DNA from: Undibacterium pigrum
GTDB lineage: Bacteria > Pseudomonadota > Gammaproteobacteria > Burkholderiales > Burkholderiaceae_D
DNA length: 64,000 bases
Reading direction: 5' to 3'
NCBI RefSeq assembly: GCF_003201815.1
Contig: NZ_QJKB01000001.1
Coordinates: 1,178,001 to 1,242,000 of the forward strand
The notes beneath the pieces are model-generated. The model made no database searches. It was not told the origin of the DNA and was given only the letters and a program-made list of their open reading frames with translations. A program made the translations under genes and the position numbers. How positions within the stretch are numbered: the first letter of the stretch is position 1; every line of letters begins with the position of its first letter. Of the stretch, positions 21,055 to 28,502 are shown piece after piece.

Positions 21055-21864
21055 CTAATCATTTTTTTGATCCAGACCAGCATGTACCGTAACCGGGCGC
21101 TGCACCTCGGCACGCCGGTCTGACTCACCCAGCACATGCAATGGGTCGCCATGCGGTATGTCAGCAAGCAGGCGATCAAATTCCAGTTTGACGACGGCAT
21201 AGCATTCACAAACTACTTTCTCCAGCCCGGGGCGATCCATGACATCAATACGCCCGCGGCTGTACCGTATCAAACCCAGTCTTTGTATATTGCCCGCCGC
21301 AGCTGTCACGCCTTCACGCCTGACACCCAGCATATTGGCAATCAACTCCTGGGTCATGGAGATAGAATCTGAAGGCAGCCTATCAAGACTCAGTAATAGC
21401 CAGCGGCAAAACTGCTGCTCGATAGAATGGTGACGATTACAGACTGCGGTTTGCGTCATCTGCGTAATCAGTGCCTGGGTATAGCGCAATAACAGACGCA
21501 AGAAAGGCCCGGCACGATTGAATTCATCTTTCAGAAATTGTGCCTTGAGGCGATAAGCATGACCTGCACACTGCACCACTGCCCTGCTGGGTGTAGTTTC
21601 ACCGCCCATGAACAAGGAAATACCGAGTATGCCTTCATTACCGACGATAGCGATTTCAGCAGAAGCACCATTTCCAAGCACATACAGCAAGGAAACGATG
21701 GAGGTGGTGGGGAAATAAACATGATTCAAGGTGCCGCCAGACTCATATAAGACTTGTCCCACGGGCATTTCCACCCATTCAAGGTGCAGGGCAAGGCGCT
21801 CAAATTCAGCTTGCGGCAAGGCGGCCAGCAAATGATTTTGCAGAGGATTGTGCGTGTTGGTCAT
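21055..21864 (-). CDS. Crp/Fnr-family transcription regulator (paralogue 2)
   Basis: This 269-residue paralogue of the gene at 19856-20659 shares long identical blocks such as LLLRYTQALITQM, QTAVCNRHH and QELIANMLGVRREGVT. The recognition helix is therefore nearly identical, and both may compete for the same sites. The sensor domain differs more (GHAYRLKAQFLKDEF against GQGYRLKAHILLEEF), suggesting diverged signal input. Both keep a CECY motif after the winged helix and the Cys in TAVCNRHH, which could be redox-sensitive; that is speculative. ATG start at 21864. The C-terminal extension after residue 240 is polar and unrelated between the two. Confidence 0.9.
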   Translation of the reverse strand: MTNTHNPLQNHLLAALPQAEFERLALHLEWVEMPVGQVLYESGGTLNHVYFPTTSIVSLLYVLGNGASAEIAIVGNEGILGISLFMGGETTPSRAVVQCAGHAYRLKAQFLKDEFNRAGPFLRLLLRYTQALITQMTQTAVCNRHHSIEQQFCRWLLLSLDRLPSDSISMTQELIANMLGVRREGVTAAAGNIQRLGLIRYSRGRIDVMDRPGLEKVVCECYAVVKLEFDRLLADIPHGDPLHVLGESDRRAEVQRPVTVHAGLDQKND

Positions 21865-22144
21865 GTATGAGGCCCTGAACTGCCGACTTGAATTCGAGTG
21901 ACCTGGATTGTGTAGCCCAGAGTAACTGCTTACAGGGTAACAGGTATGAAGCTGATCTATACGCGTTATTGCTTGTATATTCTTGATTTAACTCGATTCA
22001 TAGACAAAACAAGAAAGCTGATCAGATTTTCACATTAAATGTGCAAATTATCATCCCTTAGTCACGGGTATCATCAGATGAGCTGAGTCAGTATCTGCGA
22101 CTATCTGGCAATACCGACTCCTTAAATAAAAAGCCCAGCTACAC

Positions 22145-24343
22145 TTACTGATCAAGATAAATGTCATCAAGCTCATTCAAAACGACATAGCCTTCTGGCA
22201 CTTCAAAGCCCGTACTTTCTTGCGCAGCAACAGAGCGCCGTGTGGTACTGCGTTTTTTCTTTGCCAGAGGATCGCAAGCTGACAATGGCAGCACTGGGGC
22301 AACCCCACCACCCGAAGTGAATTGCAAGCCAGTAAGGCGCTCGACTTCTGCAATCTTCACCTGGAAAGTTTTATATGCACCGAATGGCGCAGTCGCCTCA
22401 ATGCCAAATTGCGCAATGACTTCACTTTGATCGAGTATATAGGCAGTGGCAAACAATTCTTGCTCAGCGTTGACGGTGGCAATCACTTTCCAGAAACGCA
22501 CAGGATACTGAATTTTTGGGAAAGGCTTGTAGACCGGGTCATCTTCTTCAAAAATCGGCCCGGTAAAAATTTGTACATCCAGATTTGACTTCCTCAAGCC
22601 AGATTCCAGCACATAAGACTCCAGCCCCTGCCACAATTGTTTACCCTGGTTGAATTTCGCATGCTGTGGCACGCAATTACTCCAATGACAGGTATCAGCG
22701 GCAGACTGCAGGGCAAGTTCCGGCGTGCTACCAAATTCCAGATCTTCCCTGCGGGTCAGATGGCCGCGATCAAACTGATTATTTTTATAGTAGAAATTGC
22801 TGACCTGATGCTCAATGGGGATACGTGGATCGACTCTCCAGTCATCTCCCGGGCGACTCATCAGATAACGCTGCGAATGGCGCACGTTAGCTGCACTATA
22901 GATGGCAAATCGCCTTTGCGCATGCATGACCACACTGAAATTATGGTAATGCAGCAGATAGTTATTTCCATCCACAGGTTTGAGCAAGTGCGACACCTTG
23001 CTTTCCAGATCAGCGGATAATTTGGGGAAATTGATTCTCAATTTGCCTTGCCCCAAAAACCCTTCATCATATCCTTTGCGGTCGGCATAACTTGCGTCAA
23101 AAGGCACATCAAATGTTGCTGGTCTGTTGGTAGTTTTTGCAGCCTCCTGAAAACTGGCCGACTCGGCAGCGTAAGTCTGCTGACCCAGGCTTACCTGGCC
23201 GTCTTGATCTATATGTAAAGTAACAGAAACTGATCTACCCAAATGCGCTTGACTCATCTTGTTTACCTCAATTCTTTGTGGAGAAAAAATGGAAAGGCTT
23301 GCATGGCTTGCACTAGCAGGCACATCTGCATTGACAGGAAACGTCGTTGACATGCTGAACTCAGGGATACGTGCCTCAGGAATGGCTGCATGAAAAACAG
23401 CTTGCAGCAAGGGATGATCTCCTTGGGCCTGCTTTAATTCATTGACGATGCGCGATACACGTATACCCTCATTTGCCAGCCATTTAATGCTGTCTTCCGC
23501 ATCCCGGGCAGGGTCAAAATCACGGCCATCTATGGTTTGCACCTTGTCATTCACCTTCAATGGAACACCACTATGATGGAGCGCAACGACATACCAGTCA
23601 TTATTGAAAACGGGGGAACCCGAAGAGCCTCCCAGGGTGTCCGTGCTGTACCACAGTTCATTTTCTGTGCGTTTGATGAGCTTGTTTTCACGCACACAAA
23701 GCTGCTTGAGGCCACCATTGGGATGCTGGATGATGGTCAGCCATTCGCCATCACTCACCTTGCCGGTAGCCTCTATCAGTGGCAGATAGGAATAAGTCGA
23801 TAATTGCACATCTGCATTGCTGGCCTTTGCGTCCACTGCCACCACGGTGAAGTCCAGACTGATACTGGTTTGAAACAGACGCTCAGGATGCAATTTGAAT
23901 ATATGCGGGCCAATTTGCTCACCACTCACATCCAACTCATAATCGAAATGAGCCTTGGAGTTCTTGCAACTCAAGGCGTCCGGCAATACATGGTTATTTG
24001 TGAGCAAAACTCCAGGGCCGATCAGAAAGCCCGTCCCCCAACCTATTTGGCTACCCCCAGGTCCATGTATCGCTATTCTGGCGACCGACCTGGCTGCCGC
24101 TACGCCACGTGCCAGATAATTGACATCCTGAAGTTCGTTACCCAGCAAGATGCGCTCAAAAAAAGCATCGGCTTTTTCGGTATCGCCCATGCTTTCACGC
24201 AAGAATTGCTTGCGCTCGACCTGCTGCTTGAGCGTTGATAATTGAGCCGGTGTTTTATCTCGCTTGAATCGCAGATCCGCATCCAGATCAAAATCACTGG
24301 CCTTTTGCTCTGCTTTTGCAATTTGCTCAAGTATCACACTCAT
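22145..24343 (-). CDS. Trypsin-like serine protease fused to DNA/RNA non-specific (NUC1) endonuclease
   Basis: The 732-residue protein has no signal peptide and starts with a charged, helical segment (1-75). A trypsin-like domain follows (about 80-300) with a complete triad. His118 is in LLTNNHVLPD, Asp164 is in SLDFTVVAVD and Ser243 is in GGSSGSPVFNN. A linker region (about 310-430) contains a short beta-rich segment. The C-terminal NUC1 domain (about 450-690) has the catalytic motif DRGHLTRRED (His528) and the metal-binding segment NCVPQHAKFNQGKQLW. The last 45 residues are basic and then acidic (KKKRSTTRRS). ATG at 24343 has GAGG 4 nt upstream; the frame extends 10 codons further without support. 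Both active sites look intact. Proteolytic control of a nuclease in one chain is an inference from the fusion. Confidence 0.9.
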   Translation of the reverse strand: MSVILEQIAKAEQKASDFDLDADLRFKRDKTPAQLSTLKQQVERKQFLRESMGDTEKADAFFERILLGNELQDVNYLARGVAAARSVARIAIHGPGGSQIGWGTGFLIGPGVLLTNNHVLPDALSCKNSKAHFDYELDVSGEQIGPHIFKLHPERLFQTSISLDFTVVAVDAKASNADVQLSTYSYLPLIEATGKVSDGEWLTIIQHPNGGLKQLCVRENKLIKRTENELWYSTDTLGGSSGSPVFNNDWYVVALHHSGVPLKVNDKVQTIDGRDFDPARDAEDSIKWLANEGIRVSRIVNELKQAQGDHPLLQAVFHAAIPEARIPEFSMSTTFPVNADVPASASHASLSIFSPQRIEVNKMSQAHLGRSVSVTLHIDQDGQVSLGQQTYAAESASFQEAAKTTNRPATFDVPFDASYADRKGYDEGFLGQGKLRINFPKLSADLESKVSHLLKPVDGNNYLLHYHNFSVVMHAQRRFAIYSAANVRHSQRYLMSRPGDDWRVDPRIPIEHQVSNFYYKNNQFDRGHLTRREDLEFGSTPELALQSAADTCHWSNCVPQHAKFNQGKQLWQGLESYVLESGLRKSNLDVQIFTGPIFEEDDPVYKPFPKIQYPVRFWKVIATVNAEQELFATAYILDQSEVIAQFGIEATAPFGAYKTFQVKIAEVERLTGLQFTSGGGVAPVLPLSACDPLAKKKRSTTRRSVAAQESTGFEVPEGYVVLNELDDIYLDQ

Positions 24344-24538
24344 ACAACCTCTCAGGTTTGCAAGTATCAGCAAGGTATTAGCAAGAATTGAATAGCATAA
24401 TACCTATAAAAAATGACAATTTAACGACATTTTTGTTATTTTCACAAACCAGGAGATAAATAAGGGATGAGCAATTGTGGTACCACTATTTTGCAAACCG
24501 ACACCACATGCATGACTTAATGTTGAACATAAAGAAAA

Positions 24539-24557
24539 AGCCCGCTAGAAGCGGGCT
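24539..24557 (-). terminator. Terminator of tRNA-His
   Basis: AGCCCGC pairs with GCGGGCT around a 5-nt loop. On the minus strand it is followed by TTTTTCTTT, starting about 16 nt after the tRNA 3' end. The stem also has a T-rich 3' flank on the plus strand. Confidence 0.85.
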
Positions 24558-24572
24558 TTTTCTTTGAATTTC

Positions 24573-24648
24573 TGGGGTGACCGATGGGGTTCGAACCCAC
24601 GACAACAGGAATCACAATCCTGGACTCTACCAACTGAGCTACGGCCAC
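24573..24648 (-). tRNA. tRNA-His (GTG anticodon)
   Basis: The 76-nt gene folds as a standard cloverleaf. Acceptor GTGGCCG pairs with CGGTCAC with one G-U. The D arm is GTAGCTCAGTTGGTAGAG, the anticodon loop TTGTGAT and the T arm GTGGGTTCGAACCCCAT. CCA is encoded. The base before position 1 is G and the discriminator is C, the G-1:C73 pair that identifies tRNA-His. Confidence 0.97.
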
Positions 24649-24692
24649 CACTGCATCTTTCCTGCGAACTTTGCAGTGCAAGAGAGCTACGC

Positions 24693-24721
24693 ATTATACG
24701 AGGAATTTGGCTTGAAGGCAA
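24693..24721 (-). promoter_or_regulatory. tRNA-His promoter
   Basis: On the minus strand TTGCCT (24721-24716), 17 nt and TATAAT (24698-24693) lie about 45 nt upstream of the tRNA. The hexamers and spacing are the same as in the carAB promoter. Confidence 0.75.
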
Positions 24722-24798
24722 TAGCATTCTTGGGAACAGCTAACCGAAGAGCATTTACACTCCTCAAAAATTGCTCATTTAATCGTGCGAGTGCATGA

Positions 24799-25332
24799 TT
24801 AAAATTTACCGCCACCTCCTGCCCCCTCCCGCTGGCGTCCCATGCCACCTTTGCGCTGCGGTGCTTCTGCATTATCCGGACGCCTGGTTTTGCTAATATC
24901 TGCCGTCGCCCGCAAGGATGCATTGATCAACATTTGCAAAGATAAGCGCTGCTTGTCATCCAGAGCATCATTCAAAGTAAGGACTAGTTCACGCATTTGC
25001 TGGTTTTCTTGCAGAGTGGATTGTTCTTCTTGCGTGATTTGCGGATTCAGGTCGCGCAATTCCAGGCCATTTTGCTCAAGACGCAATTCCAGTTCGGTTT
25101 GCAGACGCTCCCTGCGTTTTTCACGCTGATGTTGCATTGCCGACAGCTTGCTTTCCGTTTGCTGCCATAACAATTGCTGATTGGCGTTGAGGTTCAATTC
25201 TTTTTTCAGCTCTCCCGCCTTAGCCAGCAAACTATCCAGCCGCAACTCCATCACTGGGGTCGCCTGCACGATGCTTGCAAACAGCGAAAAACAAACTGGT
25301 AGAGCGATTTTGCGTAATGTGGAAAAGGACAT
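24799..25332 (-). CDS. Spy/CpxP-like (LTXXQ family) periplasmic protein
   Basis: The 177-residue product has a signal peptide (KIALPVCFSLFASIVQA). A long, highly charged helical segment follows with an LTXXQ-like element (LNLNANQQLLWQQTESKL) and a second one (LDDKQRLSLQMLINASL). This spacing matches Spy/CpxP-type periplasmic chaperones or stress sensors. The tail is low-complexity and glycine-rich (GGMGRQREGAGGGGKF). Start at 25332 has GGAG 5 nt upstream. The frame continues 43 codons upstream through a terminator-like hairpin and is not signal-like there. The hairpin ends only about 30 nt from the start, so regulation by readthrough or a very close promoter is likely. Binding partner is unknown. 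Confidence 0.78.
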   Translation of the reverse strand: MSFSTLRKIALPVCFSLFASIVQATPVMELRLDSLLAKAGELKKELNLNANQQLLWQQTESKLSAMQHQREKRRERLQTELELRLEQNGLELRDLNPQITQEEQSTLQENQQMRELVLTLNDALDDKQRLSLQMLINASLRATADISKTRRPDNAEAPQRKGGMGRQREGAGGGGKF

Positions 25333-25365
25333 GGAGACTCCAGCAAAAATGTAGCGGGCATAAAA

Positions 25366-25388
25366 AAGCCTACGCTTTAAAGGCGTAG
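25366..25388 (-). terminator. Terminator or attenuator upstream of the Spy-like gene
   Basis: GCCTACGC pairs with GCGTAGGC, extended by A-T pairs. On the minus strand it is followed by TTTTTTATG. It lies after dusA and only about 30 nt before the Spy-like start. A second hairpin, CTCACT/AGTGAG at 25398-25414, is directly upstream. Confidence 0.7.
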
Positions 25389-25559
25389 GCGAAATCTCAC
25401 TGAGGTAGTGAGTTGAAGGAGCGTGCAATGAAACATAAGCAATATATTCCTGCACAGACACTACTCCACGATGTATTACAAATTCTTACGTATACTGGCG
25501 CTTCATTTACAAATTAGCTCATGTATTGGGGAGCTTGAGCGGCATGAACTTGCCTTTAT

Positions 25560-26624
25560 CTATGCAGTTATGGCCGCCTGCTCATCCTTGCTGCGGTCAA
25601 AAGCCATGACGTTTTGCATGGCACTGGCAGCTTCCAGCAACAATTCCGGCTGGCCAGATGCAAGTCTCTTGCTATCAGACAGGATTTGACGGAAAACACG
25701 CGCACCAACCAGCCCCATCATCAGACCCAGCATATGACGCACGACCGTATTCAGGCGCAAGCCCTTGCCACCATTGCCGTACAGTTCCAGCTGATGATGA
25801 ATGTAAGGGATCATATGCTGCAAAATTTCTTCCCTGCTTTTGACTGGGGTAGAGTCACCATAATAGCGCTCATCAAAGCTCGCCATGAAATAGGGGTTGT
25901 GGTAAGCCTCGCGCCCTATCATGACGCCGTCGACATGCTGCAAATGCAAATCCATGTCTTCCAGGGTTTTAATGCCACCGTTGAGAATGATTTCCAGATC
26001 AGGAAATTCTTTTTTCAGACGGTAGGCATAGTCATATTTAAGCGGCGGGATTTCACGGTTTTCTTTGGGCGACAAACCTTTGAGTATCGCATTGCGCGCA
26101 TGAACAATAAAGGTCTTGCAACCAGCATCAGCAACAGTACCGACAAAGTCACGCATGAATTCATAAGAATCTACCTCATTGATGCCTATACGGTGCTTCA
26201 CCGTGACATCAATCGAGACCACATCTTTCATTGCCTTGACACTATCAGCTACCAGCTGCGGTTCTGCCATCAGGCAGGCACCAAATGCGCCTTTTTGCAC
26301 ACGCTCAGACGGGCAGCCGCAATTCAGGTTGATTTCATCATAGCCCCATTGCTCACCCAGCTTTGCTGCGTGCGCCAGATCAGCCAGCTCACTGCCACCC
26401 AGTTGCAGGGCAACGGGATGCTCGCCAGGATTAAACTCAAGATGACGTTGTACATCACCATACAAGAGTGAACCCGTTGTCACCATCTCGGTGTATAACC
26501 AGGTATTGCGGGTGATATGGCGGTGAAACTGACGGCAGTGCCTGTCAGTCCAATCCAACATTGGGGCCACAGAGACGCGGCGCGGGGGTAGTGCTTTTGT
26601 ATTCACAATAAAACAAGACGGCAA
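25560..26624 (-). CDS. dusA: tRNA-dihydrouridine(20/20a) synthase DusA
   Basis: DusA is an FMN flavoenzyme that reduces uridines 20 and 20a in the tRNA D-loop. The TIM-barrel starts RRVSVAPMLDWTDRHCR. It has the FMN and tRNA-contact motif ELNLNCGCPSERVQKGAFG with the catalytic Cys in the NCGCPS loop, then IVHARNAILKGLSPKENREI, GGIKTLEDM and MIGREAYHNP. These are DusA-type rather than DusB signatures. The longest frame starts with TTG at 26624; a GTG at 26606 giving MNTKALPPRRVSV is equally possible and closer to known N-termini. Neither has a clear ribosome-binding site. A copy of the tRNA-His anticodon arm lies in the 5' flank. Confidence 0.93.
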   Translation of the reverse strand: MPSCFIVNTKALPPRRVSVAPMLDWTDRHCRQFHRHITRNTWLYTEMVTTGSLLYGDVQRHLEFNPGEHPVALQLGGSELADLAHAAKLGEQWGYDEINLNCGCPSERVQKGAFGACLMAEPQLVADSVKAMKDVVSIDVTVKHRIGINEVDSYEFMRDFVGTVADAGCKTFIVHARNAILKGLSPKENREIPPLKYDYAYRLKKEFPDLEIILNGGIKTLEDMDLHLQHVDGVMIGREAYHNPYFMASFDERYYGDSTPVKSREEILQHMIPYIHHQLELYGNGGKGLRLNTVVRHMLGLMMGLVGARVFRQILSDSKRLASGQPELLLEAASAMQNVMAFDRSKDEQAAITA

Positions 26625-26693
26625 TTTACAATACCGTATTGTACCTTGTCATTGGAAAATCGCCTTCGAGTGATACATATACTGGCAAAGCCG

Positions 26694-26720
26694 CGACAAC
26701 AGGAATCACAATCCTGGACT
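26694..26720 (-). repeat. Duplicate of the tRNA-His anticodon arm, upstream of dusA
   Basis: These 27 bases match 24600-24626 of the intact tRNA-His gene exactly and in the same orientation, covering the whole anticodon stem and loop. About ten bases on the 5' side (tRNA sense) are weakly similar to the D arm; the 3' side is unrelated. It lies 70-96 nt upstream of dusA in the dusA sense. Confidence 0.85.
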
Positions 26721-26747
26721 ATACAAATACCATGATTTACGCAGAAA

Positions 26748-27137
26748 TTACCCCTTGCTTACGGGCTTATGCTGCGTGCCTTCGCCACGCGTCATAAATA
26801 ACATACGACTTTCTGCAAACACTTTAGCCGTATGCCAGCGCCCCTTGGGCACCAATACTGCCTCACCTGCCTTCATATGTATATGCTCAACGGTATCTTC
26901 CAGCTCAATGAGGAAATCAGCGCGACCGGATAGCAAATACACGAATTCATCAGCCCCTGGATGCATTTCCCAGCTGGGCCAGTCTGACTCACAAGTAAAT
27001 TCACTGATCAGCCAGTGTTTGCCGTAAGCCTCGATTTCTGCTTCGGGCAAAATCCAGAATGCGGGACCTTGTTCCAGCACAGTTGCCATGCCATCGGCCG
27101 CCAGCGCCACATAGGTTTTTTGAGCTTCAATTTTCAT
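26748..27137 (-). CDS. Small cupin-domain protein
   Basis: The 129-residue protein is a single cupin barrel. It has a motif-1-like segment around EMHPGADEFVYLLSGRADFLIE and a motif-2 segment AGEAVLVPKGRWHTAKV. The His and Glu ligands HPGADE and the later HTA are present, so metal binding is plausible. Start at 27137 has AGGGAG 7 nt upstream; 24 upstream codons in frame are not conserved in style. Cupins of this type range from isomerases to stress proteins, and no specific substrate can be assigned. It lies between DUF1294 and dusA on the same strand. Confidence 0.82.
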   Translation of the reverse strand: MKIEAQKTYVALAADGMATVLEQGPAFWILPEAEIEAYGKHWLISEFTCESDWPSWEMHPGADEFVYLLSGRADFLIELEDTVEHIHMKAGEAVLVPKGRWHTAKVFAESRMLFMTRGEGTQHKPVSKG

Positions 27138-27219
27138 GCCTGGTCTCCCTGGATATACAGAATCATCTACAAAAAAACTATCTGTTTGGATGAAACCCCA
27201 TATTACCAATTGGACAATG

Positions 27220-27564
27220 CTAATTCAATAAGTTCAATGACCAGGAGATAAACATGACAAGCACCAGGCAATTGAAGATGACTGTGACAGCAAATGCCAG
27301 CCGGAAAGAAGTTTTGATGGTTTTGTGACGAAACCAGTTTTGTGCCAACACGGCACCTGGCCACCCACAGGCCAGGCCACACAGCAATAAAGCGCGCTCA
27401 GAAATTCTCGGGGCACGCTTTCTGGCCTCTGCCTTATCAAAGGCATACATGATGAGTGTTACGACGCTCATGCAGGCATAGATGACGATTATGCCCAGCA
27501 ATTGCAGTTGCCGATCAGTACGCACCAGGGAAAGTGCTTCTGTCAATTGATCAAAAAAATCCAC
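27220..27564 (-). CDS. DUF1294 membrane protein
   Basis: The 114-residue protein has three or four hydrophobic helices. It also has the DUF1294 signature: MYAFDKAEARKRAPRISERALL, then GLACGWPGAVLAQNWFRHKTIKTSFR. Some family members carry an N-terminal cold-shock domain; this one does not. GTG start at 27564. It lies 30 bp upstream of the amidohydrolase stop on the same strand. Function of the family is unknown; the protein is predicted to be in the inner membrane. Confidence 0.85.
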   Translation of the reverse strand: MDFFDQLTEALSLVRTDRQLQLLGIIVIYACMSVVTLIMYAFDKAEARKRAPRISERALLLCGLACGWPGAVLAQNWFRHKTIKTSFRLAFAVTVIFNCLVLVMFISWSLNLLN

Positions 27565-27594
27565 GCCAGCCTGGTTAGAGTATGAGAAGCCGGA

Positions 27595-28425
27595 TTATGG
27601 CAGACCAAACATCGCCAGTCCATTCTTATAGGCAATACGCTCTGCCACATCTCTTGGCAAATCACCGAGCATGCGGCGATAGAAAGCCATCAACTGCGGC
27701 ACATCATCCCAACGCGAAGTAACCCAGGTATCTGTACCAAGCACAAACCTGTCGGGGTAGCGCAAAAACAGGCGCCTCCATTGCGGATTGAGACTACCGT
27801 CTTGCTCAAGATCAGAGCGAAAAGACAGCTCACTAACCAGGTTGGGATATTGTGCAAACATGGCCTCGACTTTATCGAGAGAGGTGCTCATGCCGGTATG
27901 CGCCCAGATCAGTTTGACGCCGGGTGCGTGAAACAAAATACGTTCTATCGCATCTTCGTCCGAGTGGGCATGCAGCCACAAATCACGCGCCTTGGCCAGC
28001 CTGGCAATTTTCGCCATATAGGGTGCATCAGCATCCTTGCCAAAGATATGAAATTCACCTATGCCACGATAGATGCCGCGCTGCAGTTCTTTTTCAACGA
28101 AGCGCTCTATCTCGGGATTGGCAAACCAGTCATGCCTGTCGGGCTGCACTCTGTAGGGACGCAGGAAAGGAACTATCTTGATGTCAGGCGCATTTTGCGC
28201 GATCAAATCCAGCGTGCCATCGTTTGGCCGACTGGTCGCCAACACAGCGCGTATGCCAAGCTGACGCCACATTGCAATAACACGCTGCGGCGACCAAGTG
28301 CTGCGCGCTTCAATGTTGTAATGCATGTGGGCATCAAATATGGGCAAAGGCTCTGTCGCTACAGCACTAAGCGACATCATGAGCAAAGAGCAGGTCAATA
28401 AGAAACTCTGTAGTTGTCTTTTCAT
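27595..28425 (-). CDS. Secreted amidohydrolase-family protein
   Basis: The 276-residue product has a signal peptide (MKRQLQSFLLTCSLLMMSLS, cut near AVATE). An amidohydrolase-2-type TIM barrel follows. The first metal motif is IFDAHMHYN, with LWLHAHSDED, IWAHTGMS and FVLGTDTW supplying later ligands. Two ATGs lie close together; 28425 is chosen because AGGGG is 7 nt upstream, while the other ATG at 28431 is too close. A periplasmic hydrolase is inferred, substrate unknown. It is downstream of the U32 protein gene on the same strand. Confidence 0.83.
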   Translation of the reverse strand: MKRQLQSFLLTCSLLMMSLSAVATEPLPIFDAHMHYNIEARSTWSPQRVIAMWRQLGIRAVLATSRPNDGTLDLIAQNAPDIKIVPFLRPYRVQPDRHDWFANPEIERFVEKELQRGIYRGIGEFHIFGKDADAPYMAKIARLAKARDLWLHAHSDEDAIERILFHAPGVKLIWAHTGMSTSLDKVEAMFAQYPNLVSELSFRSDLEQDGSLNPQWRRLFLRYPDRFVLGTDTWVTSRWDDVPQLMAFYRRMLGDLPRDVAERIAYKNGLAMFGLP

Positions 28426-28502
28426 AGCCATACCCCTTTGCCATATCTGATGCCTCTTTTGAATCAAGAATACACGCTATGAAAGAAGCGTCAACTCCCT
28501 GA

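Noticed and set aside
20908..21123. 71-codon plus-strand frame over the Crp/Fnr spacer
   Set aside because: It starts inside the 20-bp palindrome, overlaps the end of paralogue 2 antisense and has no protein-like features.
24343..24530. Promoter of the protease-nuclease gene (TTGTCA ... TGCTAT)
   Set aside because: The spacer is 16 nt and the -10 match is poor; too weak to list as a feature.
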